In this document: in pieces, positions 23,561 to 29,823 of the stretch | How positions within the stretch are numbered: the first letter of the stretch is position 1 | How the letters are laid out: each line of letters opens with the position of its first letter | DNA from: UBA724 sp964229545 | GTDB taxonomy: Bacteria > Bacteroidota > Bacteroidia > Flavobacteriales > Flavobacteriaceae | Direction of reading: 5' to 3' | Length of the DNA: 29,823 nt | Assembly (NCBI GenBank): GCA_964229545.1 | Contig: CAXRDP010000029.1 | Location: 1-29,823 of the forward strand | Notes under the pieces: model-generated | The model's database searches: none | Told to the model about the DNA's origin: nothing | What the model saw: only the letters and a program-made list of their open reading frames with translations | Translations under genes and position numbers: made by a program

Positions 23561-24136
23561 ATGACACGTGTAAGATTAGAAATCGATGAAGTACAAATTT
23601 ATCGTCCCAAAAAAAGATGGAAGCTATATTTTGTCATTGTTGCTGAGCATCCCACTGAGGAAGACAAAATGATCGTAACCACTTTGCCCCAAGATCCTTT
23701 CAAATTGAGCAAACGCCACCAAAACAGTTTTCAGTTCGATACAGATGATATTGGCGCCGAAGGTTTGTTTGTGCTAAGCCGAGACCTGCCCGATGACCGA
23801 GAACTCAATGCGCATATTTACCTAAGACACACACGAAAATCTACCAGAGACTTGGGTGAAATTTTGTCTGATGTTGAAAACGGCATCGGAGGTGATGCTT
23901 TTGGAATCGTGGATGACATTGTCGGGACAACGGCTGTTCCGTGGTTGGTGATTGCCAAAAAGGCAGTGCCGCTTATCGGAAAAATATTGACCAAAATACC
24001 TGACAGAGATTTTGGGTTTATGAGTGCTTTTGAGCGCTTTGGTTCTGAGTTTGAAGATCAATATGAAATCGACCGCAAGAAAGATTTTAGTGGAGACGCC
24101 ACTTTGGTGTATAGTTGGTCTGTAGATGATACCTAA
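23561..24136 (+). CDS. Hypothetical protein, 191 residues
   Basis: I do not recognise this protein. It starts at an ATG (MTRVRLEIDEVQIYRPKKRW), with no signal peptide. Residues 1-90 look beta-rich, alternating short strands with charged turns (KLYFVIVAEHP, MIVTTLPQDPF, GLFVLSRDLP, AHIYLRHTRK), perhaps a C2-like or other beta-sandwich domain; this is a guess. Residues about 108-143 are Gly-rich and hydrophobic (GIGGDAFGIVDDIVGTT, then VPWLVIAKKAVPLIGKIL), and could be a hydrophobic hairpin or helix. The C-terminal part is aromatic and acidic (GFMSAFERFGSEFEDQYEID, YSWSVDD). The composition resembles neighbouring genes and the frame has no interruption, so it is probably a real gene. It follows a 233-base gap after the exporter and is followed within 12 bases by a truncated sulfatase. 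Confidence 0.7.
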   Translation: MTRVRLEIDEVQIYRPKKRWKLYFVIVAEHPTEEDKMIVTTLPQDPFKLSKRHQNSFQFDTDDIGAEGLFVLSRDLPDDRELNAHIYLRHTRKSTRDLGEILSDVENGIGGDAFGIVDDIVGTTAVPWLVIAKKAVPLIGKILTKIPDRDFGFMSAFERFGSEFEDQYEIDRKKDFSGDATLVYSWSVDDT

Positions 24137-24148
24137 AAAACCGCACTT

Positions 24149-24286
24149 ATGAAATTGTCAACCAGGATTGGAATTTTATGTAGCCTATCAGTGGGTGTGG
24201 GGTTGTTGGTTTCTTGCCAGTCCGACAACCCCACACCTAACATAGTGTTAATTATGGCAGATGACATTAGACAACCCTCAAAATGA
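24149..24286 (+). pseudogene. N-terminal remnant of a sulfatase lipoprotein
   Basis: An ATG frame of 45 codons ends at TGA. It begins with a lipoprotein signal sequence ending at LLVSC (Cys23), then a short linker QSDNPT, then PNIVLIMADD, the hallmark start of the formylglycine-dependent sulfatase (alkaline-phosphatase superfamily) fold; the two Asp are metal ligands in intact enzymes. After MADD the sequence turns to IRQPSK and stops. The expected next block (LG-x-G-D-x-G) and the CxPSR active site are absent in every frame before acs. It is therefore the stub of a gene that lost its 3' part, or a very short lipoprotein that kept this beginning. It lies 12 bases after the hypothetical gene, so the two may once have been co-transcribed. 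Confidence 0.75.
24194..24237. repeat. Long inverted repeat inside the sulfatase remnant
   Basis: GGTGTGGGGTTGT (24194-24206) and ACAACCCCACACC (24225-24237) are exact reverse complements, 13 bp, with an 18-base loop. With a G-U pair and two further G-C pairs the RNA stem could extend inward (207-209 with 222-224). No T-run follows, so it is not an ordinary terminator. It covers the lipobox coding region. Confidence 0.7.
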
Positions 24287-24367
24287 TTTGATTTAAAATA
24301 AATATGAATTTTTAACATTTATTGTCATTATGATGTTGTTTTATTTAAAATTAGACGCACAATTTAT

Positions 24368-24375
24368 TAGTTTTG
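24368..24375 (+). promoter_or_regulatory. -7 promoter element for acs
   Basis: TAGTTTTG matches TAnnTTTG fully, 16 bases before the acs ATG at 24392, in an AT-rich region beginning after the sulfatase stub. No TTG at the ideal -33 spacing. Confidence 0.45.
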
Positions 24376-24391
24376 ACCAAACAACAACAAA

Positions 24392-26284
24392 ATGATAAAT
24401 TTCGCTCTCCGCTCGTCGGAAGCCTACACCCAAGCCAAAGAAAAAGCTATTGAAAATCCAGAACTGTTTTGGTCGCAAATCGCAGAAACCTTTGATTGGC
24501 ACCAAAAGTGGGATAAAGTTCTTGAGTATGACTTTCACAAACCTGAAGTCAAATGGTTTTTGGGTGGAAAGCTCAACATTACGGAAAACTGTCTGGACAG
24601 ACATCTCAAAACCCAACCCGACCAAACGGCCATAATTTTTGAGCCCAACGATTCCGATGAAGAAGTACAGCGTTTGTCTTATAAAGAATTACACGAACGC
24701 GTGTGTCGAGCGGCTAATATGCTAAAAGCCAATGGTGCCAAAAAAGGGGACCGCATATGTATTTATATGCCTATGGTACCCGAATTGGCCATTGCTGTGT
24801 TGGCATGTGCTCGTATTGGAGCAATCCACTCGGTGGTGTTTGCTGGTTTTTCTGCATCGGCTTTGGCTGCACGTATCAATGATGCTTCATGTAGCATGTT
24901 GCTTACGGCAGATGGCGGATTTCGTGGCCCTAAAACCATCGCACTGAAAGACATTGCAGATGAGGCGCTGCCTTCTTGCCCCAGTGTGCAAAGAAGTATT
25001 GTGCTCAAACGCACCCACCAAGAGGTGGCTTGGAATTCCATAGACCGCTGGTGGCACGATGAAATCGCAAAAGTAGATGCGCATTGCCCTGCCGAGGTGA
25101 TGGACAGTGAAGATCCATTGTTTATTCTCTATACCTCTGGTTCAACTGGGAAACCCAAAGGGATGGTACACACTTGTGGAGGCTATATGGTCTACACTGC
25201 CTTTTCCTTTCAAAATGTATTTCAGTATCGTCCCGGTGACACCTACTGGTGTACGGCCGATATAGGTTGGATTACCGGACACTCATATATAGTCTATGGA
25301 CCCTTGGCTGTAGGTGCCACGACCCTGATGTTTGAAGGAGTACCTTCTTATCCGGACTTTGGTCGTTTTTGGCAGGTTTGTGAGAAACACCAAGTCAATC
25401 AGTTTTACACAGCGCCAACGGCCATCCGTGCTTTAGAAAAACACCCAGTTGAATTAGTCAATAAATACGACTTGTCGTCGCTAAAGGTGCTCGGCTCTGT
25501 AGGTGAGCCCATCAACGCGGAAGCATGGCATTGGTATGATGACCATGTCGGAAAAAACAAATGTCCCATTGTAGATACTTGGTGGCAAACAGAAACAGGA
25601 GGTATTCTCATCAGTTCCTTAGGTGGGGTGACTCCTCAAAAACCGACCTATGCCACGCTCCCAATGCCAGGTGTGCAAGCGGTTTTGCTCGACAATGAGG
25701 GTCATGAGTTGGCCGGCGAGAATGAAGGAATTTTAGCCATTAAATATCCTTGGCCTTCCATAGCGCGTACCATCTATGGGGATCATGAGCGTTACAAACA
25801 AGTTTATTTCAGTGCCTATCCTGGTTATTATTTCCCTGGCGATGGTGCATTACGCGACGCTGGTGGAAACTATCGCATCACCGGTAGGGTAGACGATGTG
25901 GTCATTGTTTCAGGGCATAACCTAGGAACGGCCCCAATAGAAAACGCCATCAACGAACATCCCGATGTCGTCGAAAGTGCCGTGGTAGGATTCCCTCATG
26001 ATATCAAAGGGAATGCCTTGTGTGCCTATGTGATTGTTCATGATCATGCCAAGAAAAACAACGAAATCATTTCCCAGGTACGAGAGGTGGTTGCCAAAAC
26101 CATTGGTCCCATTGCCAAACCCGATAGGGTGTTGGTGGTCAGTGGCCTGCCCAAAACACGTAGCGGAAAAATCATGCGACGTATCTTGCGCAAGTTGGCT
26201 GCCGGGGATGACAAAAATCTTGGGGATATATCCACCCTACTGAATCCCGAAGTGGTGGAGGAGATTAGGAGTCAAAATAACTAA
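24392..26284 (+). CDS. acs: Acetyl-CoA synthetase (acetate-CoA ligase, AMP-forming)
   Basis: Activates acetate to acetyl-CoA with ATP, via acetyl-AMP, for growth on or scavenging of acetate. The 630-residue protein has the Acs N-terminal region (ITENCLDRHL), the nucleotide loop YTSGSTGKPKGMVHT, and the acetate-pocket region with DTWWQTETGG. The hinge block YRITGRVDDVVIVSGHNLGT comes next, and the C-terminal catalytic lysine is Lys593 in RSGKIMRR, the site controlled by lysine acylation in many bacteria. The hinge region reads GHNLGT, where most Acs have GHRLGT. The gene ends 20 bases inside the end of the convergent M42 peptidase gene. Confidence 0.97.
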   Translation: MINFALRSSEAYTQAKEKAIENPELFWSQIAETFDWHQKWDKVLEYDFHKPEVKWFLGGKLNITENCLDRHLKTQPDQTAIIFEPNDSDEEVQRLSYKELHERVCRAANMLKANGAKKGDRICIYMPMVPELAIAVLACARIGAIHSVVFAGFSASALAARINDASCSMLLTADGGFRGPKTIALKDIADEALPSCPSVQRSIVLKRTHQEVAWNSIDRWWHDEIAKVDAHCPAEVMDSEDPLFILYTSGSTGKPKGMVHTCGGYMVYTAFSFQNVFQYRPGDTYWCTADIGWITGHSYIVYGPLAVGATTLMFEGVPSYPDFGRFWQVCEKHQVNQFYTAPTAIRALEKHPVELVNKYDLSSLKVLGSVGEPINAEAWHWYDDHVGKNKCPIVDTWWQTETGGILISSLGGVTPQKPTYATLPMPGVQAVLLDNEGHELAGENEGILAIKYPWPSIARTIYGDHERYKQVYFSAYPGYYFPGDGALRDAGGNYRITGRVDDVVIVSGHNLGTAPIENAINEHPDVVESAVVGFPHDIKGNALCAYVIVHDHAKKNNEIISQVREVVAKTIGPIAKPDRVLVVSGLPKTRSGKIMRRILRKLAAGDDKNLGDISTLLNPEVVEEIRSQNN

Positions 26285-27356
26285 ACGTCTCTCCGTTTTT
26301 AATCGTTTGTAGGGTTTCGTAAATCAAACGAATCACGTTTTCAACGTCCTCTTTTTGCACCATTTCCACAGTGGTGTGCATATAGCGCAACGGAAGAGAG
26401 ATTAGTGCTGAAGCCACCCCGCCATTGCTGTAAGCAAAAGCATCGGTGTCTGTACCTGTGTAGCGTGAGGAGGCATGTCGCTGAAATGGAATTTCTTTGG
26501 TTTCGGCAGTTTCAATAATACGATCACGCAATTTTTGTTGGATGGCAGGCGCATAGGACACCACGGGACCTTTGCCCAACGCATTGTCACCCTGTTTTTT
26601 CTTGTCGATCATTGGGGTTGTGGTGTCATGGCAGACATCTGTTACGATGGCCACATTGGGCTTGATGCGCTGTGTGATCATCTCTGCACCCCGCAACCCA
26701 ATTTCTTCTTGAACCGAGTTGGTTACATAAAGACCAAATGGCAACTTTACTTTGTTTTCGTGAAGCAAACGCGCTACTTCGGCAATCATAAACCCACCCA
26801 CACGGTTGTCTAGCGCACGACAAACAAACTTATTGTCATTGAGTACGTGGAAGCTGTCTGGGTAGGTGATCACACAACCTACATGTATACCCATTTTTTC
26901 AACCTCTTCTTTGTCTTTGGCACCCACATCTATGGTGATGTTCTCTATTTTGGGTGTGTCCTCCTTCCCGGCCATGCGTGTATGAATCGCAGGCCAACCG
27001 AAAACACCTTTTACGATTCCGTTTTTGGTGTGGATATTCACCCATTTGGAAGGCGCAATCATATGGTCGGAGCCTCCATTTCTTATGACATGAATGAGAC
27101 CATTGTCGGTTATGTAATTGACGTACCATGAAATCTCGTCTGAATGCGCTTCAATAACCACTTTAAATTCCGCTTCGGGATTGATAACCCCTACCGCAGT
27201 CCCATAAGTATCAGTGATAAAGGTGTCCACATATGGTTTGAGATAATCCATCCAAATCTTTTGTCCTTCCCATTCATAGCCTGTGGGTGAGGGATTGTTT
27301 AGGTAGGCTTCCAAAAAAGCCATGGATTTTTTGTTAAGTACGTCGGTCTTTTTCAT
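26265..27356 (-). CDS. M42-family metallo-aminopeptidase
   Basis: A cytoplasmic dinuclear-metal aminopeptidase of the M42 (glutamyl aminopeptidase/TET-like) family that trims peptides. In the 363-residue protein the expected ligands are visible: His71 (EAHSDE, with Asp73), Asp183 (ALDNRVGG), catalytic Glu217 and ligand Glu218 (QEEIGLRG), Asp240 (VTDVCHD) and His327 (RYMHTTVE). There is no signal peptide. Family members can be cellulase-associated in name only; the peptidase role is favoured. Its final 20 bases overlap acs convergently with no hairpin visible. A near-match -7 element (TATTTTCG, 27381-27374, minus) lies upstream, in the space shared with the divergent DUF4294 gene. Confidence 0.95.
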   Translation of the reverse strand: MKKTDVLNKKSMAFLEAYLNNPSPTGYEWEGQKIWMDYLKPYVDTFITDTYGTAVGVINPEAEFKVVIEAHSDEISWYVNYITDNGLIHVIRNGGSDHMIAPSKWVNIHTKNGIVKGVFGWPAIHTRMAGKEDTPKIENITIDVGAKDKEEVEKMGIHVGCVITYPDSFHVLNDNKFVCRALDNRVGGFMIAEVARLLHENKVKLPFGLYVTNSVQEEIGLRGAEMITQRIKPNVAIVTDVCHDTTTPMIDKKKQGDNALGKGPVVSYAPAIQQKLRDRIIETAETKEIPFQRHASSRYTGTDTDAFAYSNGGVASALISLPLRYMHTTVEMVQKEDVENVIRLIYETLQTIKNGETFSYFDS

Positions 27357-27412
27357 GTAAAAAATATTTCATGCGAAAATACAACATTCACTTCAAGTAG
27401 CGATGCATTGTG

Positions 27413-27420
27413 TATTTTTG
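27413..27420 (+). promoter_or_regulatory. -7 promoter element abutting the DUF4294 gene (leaderless candidate)
   Basis: TATTTTTG, a full TAnnTTTG match, is followed by only four bases before the GTG start at 27425. Since the encoded protein clearly begins with a signal peptide there, the transcript would have essentially no 5' leader. No TTG at the ideal -33 spacing. Confidence 0.55.
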
Positions 27421-27424
27421 AAAC

Positions 27425-28009
27425 GTGAAAAAAACAACCTTATATATATTGGTATTGATAAGCGCTTTTGTGACGGCGCAAGACACAGAGGGACCGATGC
27501 TGATATTCCCGGGTGATTCCATTCCTAAGGAATTTATGGATTTAAAAGAGGTTGTCGTGTATCAGCCCATTCGATTTACAGATTATGAAGCGCTCAAGCG
27601 ATATGCTTTGCTAAGGCGCCGTACACTTAAGGTGTACCCTTATGCACAACTGGCTTCCGAACGTCTAACCACCTTACGTGATCGTTTAGGAGCTATGAAA
27701 GGAAAACGCAAAAAAAAACGTTACACAAAGCAAGTAGAAAAATACCTTCAGGGGGAATTTACAGATGAACTTAAAAAACTCACACGATCTGAGGGTCGAA
27801 TCTTAGTAAAACTCATTCATAGAGAAACAGGTGTAACAACCCACGCACTGGTTAAAGAACTGCGCAGTGGTTGGCGCGCATTCATCTATCAGACCACTGC
27901 CAAGATGTTTGATATCGATTTAAAGACTGAATTCAAGCCTAATGAAGTAGAGGAGGATCGCTGGATTAACGATATTTTGTATCGATCGGGCCTCAGCAAA
28001 GCTAACTAA
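27425..28009 (+). CDS. DUF4294 domain-containing secreted protein
   Basis: A 194-residue protein of unknown function from a family found in Bacteroidota. It begins at GTG with a signal peptide (KKTTLYILVLISAFVTAQ, cleavage near residue 19) and so enters the periplasm. The domain (about residues 38-185) has conserved blocks LKEVVVYQPIRFTDYEA, LRRRTLKVYPYAQLASERL, a very basic patch GKRKKKRYTKQVEKYLQGEF, and RSEGRILVKLIHRETG. It is rich in Arg and Lys. It diverges from the M42 peptidase gene, a neighbourhood often seen for this family. After the stop there is an A-run/T-run (28011-28029) that is too weak to call a terminator. Confidence 0.9.
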   Translation: MKKTTLYILVLISAFVTAQDTEGPMLIFPGDSIPKEFMDLKEVVVYQPIRFTDYEALKRYALLRRRTLKVYPYAQLASERLTTLRDRLGAMKGKRKKKRYTKQVEKYLQGEFTDELKKLTRSEGRILVKLIHRETGVTTHALVKELRSGWRAFIYQTTAKMFDIDLKTEFKPNEVEEDRWINDILYRSGLSKAN

Positions 28010-28118
28010 CAAAAAAAAATCAATTTTTTTCTTATATTTAATGGCTTATCCAACAAGCACTTACAAAACAAAATCTCGTTTACGGGAATATATTTTGAAA
28101 AAAACTTGATGCATGGGG

Positions 28119-28148
28119 TTGCTCCGTTGAAAAAGGGGTCTATATTTG
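28119..28148 (+). promoter_or_regulatory. rRNA promoter P1
   Basis: TTG (28119-28121), exactly 19 bases, then TATATTTG (28141-28148): a full match to the Bacteroidota consensus. The following bases CACCCGC resemble those after P2. Confidence 0.88.
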
Positions 28149-28209
28149 CACCCGCAAAACGCTCTTTGGACCATAGTTAACAACATTTAAAAAAAAAGTT
28201 TTTAAATGC

Positions 28210-28239
28210 TTGTGGGATTAGAAAAGAAGCGTAAATTTG
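28210..28239 (+). promoter_or_regulatory. rRNA promoter P2
   Basis: TTG (28210-28212), exactly 19 bases, then TAAATTTG (28232-28239). It lies 91 bases downstream of P1 and has the same spacing, followed by CAACCGC. Confidence 0.85.
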
Positions 28240-28313
28240 CAACCGCTTTTGGAAAAACACCAAAGCAAAACGAATTTACAAGTTCATTGAATTATTGAGA
28301 ATGACAGCGCGTA

Positions 28314-28334
28314 AGAGTTGCTTTATGCAACTCT
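28314..28334 (+). other. Leader hairpin upstream of 16S rRNA
   Basis: AGAGTTGC and GCAACTCT form an 8-bp perfect stem around the loop TTTAT, about 70 bases before 16S. No T-run follows, so it is not a terminator. It may help leader folding or processing. Confidence 0.6.
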
Positions 28335-28405
28335 ACAGAATGAAGTAAAACCATCATGAGTACAGCTCTTAAATCAATTTCGATGTCAACCTTTTTTAAA
28401 ATTTG

Positions 28406-29823
<1,418 letters not shown>

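Larger units (their letters stand above)
28010..28405 (+). promoter_or_regulatory. rRNA operon promoter and leader region
   Basis: This gene-free stretch holds the control region of the rRNA operon. It starts with an AT-rich segment (28010-28100), possibly an UP-like element. Two complete promoters follow (28119-28148 and 28210-28239). A boxA-like GCTCTTTGGA lies at 28161-28170, resembling the TGCTCTTTAACA antitermination site bound by NusB. A perfect hairpin AGAGTTGC-TTTAT-GCAACTCT (28314-28334) lies in the leader, and a T-rich and A-rich stretch precedes 16S. No coding frame is credible here. Confidence 0.8.

Noticed and set aside
23335..23589. 84-codon plus-strand frame between the exporter and the hypothetical gene
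   Set aside because: No family resemblance, odd composition (many Cys and Trp), overlaps the better gene at 23561 by 29 bases, and its start is created by the repeated 15-bp segment.
28011..28029. A-run and T-run after the DUF4294 gene as a terminator
   Set aside because: Stem would be A-U pairs only, with almost no loop and no GC clamp; not convincing.

Overview
The window looks like chromosomal DNA of a member of the Bacteroidota, most likely class Flavobacteriia. Three things point there: the partial 16S rRNA gene at the right end has Flavobacteriaceae-like signature stretches; many genes follow a TAnnTTTG promoter element rather than an E. coli-type -10 box; and the gene content is typical (long NusB, DUF1573, DUF2795, DUF3276, DUF4294, FecI/FecR pair). 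I cannot name a genus. Nearly all genes are core housekeeping genes. I found no CRISPR array, prophage, insertion sequence or tRNA.

Layout, left to right. (1) 1-8775, all minus strand: an edge-truncated FecR anti-sigma factor preceded by its ECF sigma factor, then (reading upstream) a secreted S9 dipeptidyl peptidase, a lipoprotein MsrA, a GT4 glycosyltransferase and secA. secA and the glycosyltransferase overlap by ATGA, and the next gaps are 20 and 11 bases, so secA-GT4-msrA-DPP is probably one transcription unit. (2) 8798-11324, minus: a DUF2795 gene with its own complete promoter and a hairpin terminator, a PduO-type cobalamin adenosyltransferase, and lnt. (3) pssA (+) diverges from lnt and converges on lptB-tatC (-). 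The pssA and lptB reading frames overlap by 11 bases inside a terminator hairpin. (4) recQ and a cyclophilin-FKBP fusion (+) converge on a thioredoxin-like gene, a DUF3276 gene and an ABC exporter (-). (5) nusB-DUF1573-yajC (+) ends in a clear terminator, followed by pyrD and a LysE-family exporter. (6) 23328-24391 is the only accessory-looking stretch: an unrecognised 191-residue protein and the first 45 codons of a lost sulfatase lipoprotein. (7) acs (+) overlaps the end of an M42 peptidase (-); a DUF4294 gene (+) diverges from that. (8) An rRNA operon begins at the right end, with two complete tandem promoters of the form TTG-N19-TAnnTTTG ahead of 16S.

Together the genes cover envelope biogenesis and protein export (SecA, YajC, TatC, Lnt, PssA, LptB), transcription (FecI/FecR, NusB, rRNA), acetate activation (Acs), pyrimidine synthesis (PyrD), DNA repair (RecQ) and protein quality control (MsrA, PPIase, peptidases).

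I did not find a convincing new multi-gene system. The better leads are small: the sulfatase remnant with a long hairpin beside the unknown protein, promoters abutting start codons (lnt, DUF4294), a terminator hidden inside two overlapping genes, a 16-bp palindrome on the PPIase promoter, an ABC exporter with Asp in place of the catalytic Glu, and a RecQ without its zinc cysteines.
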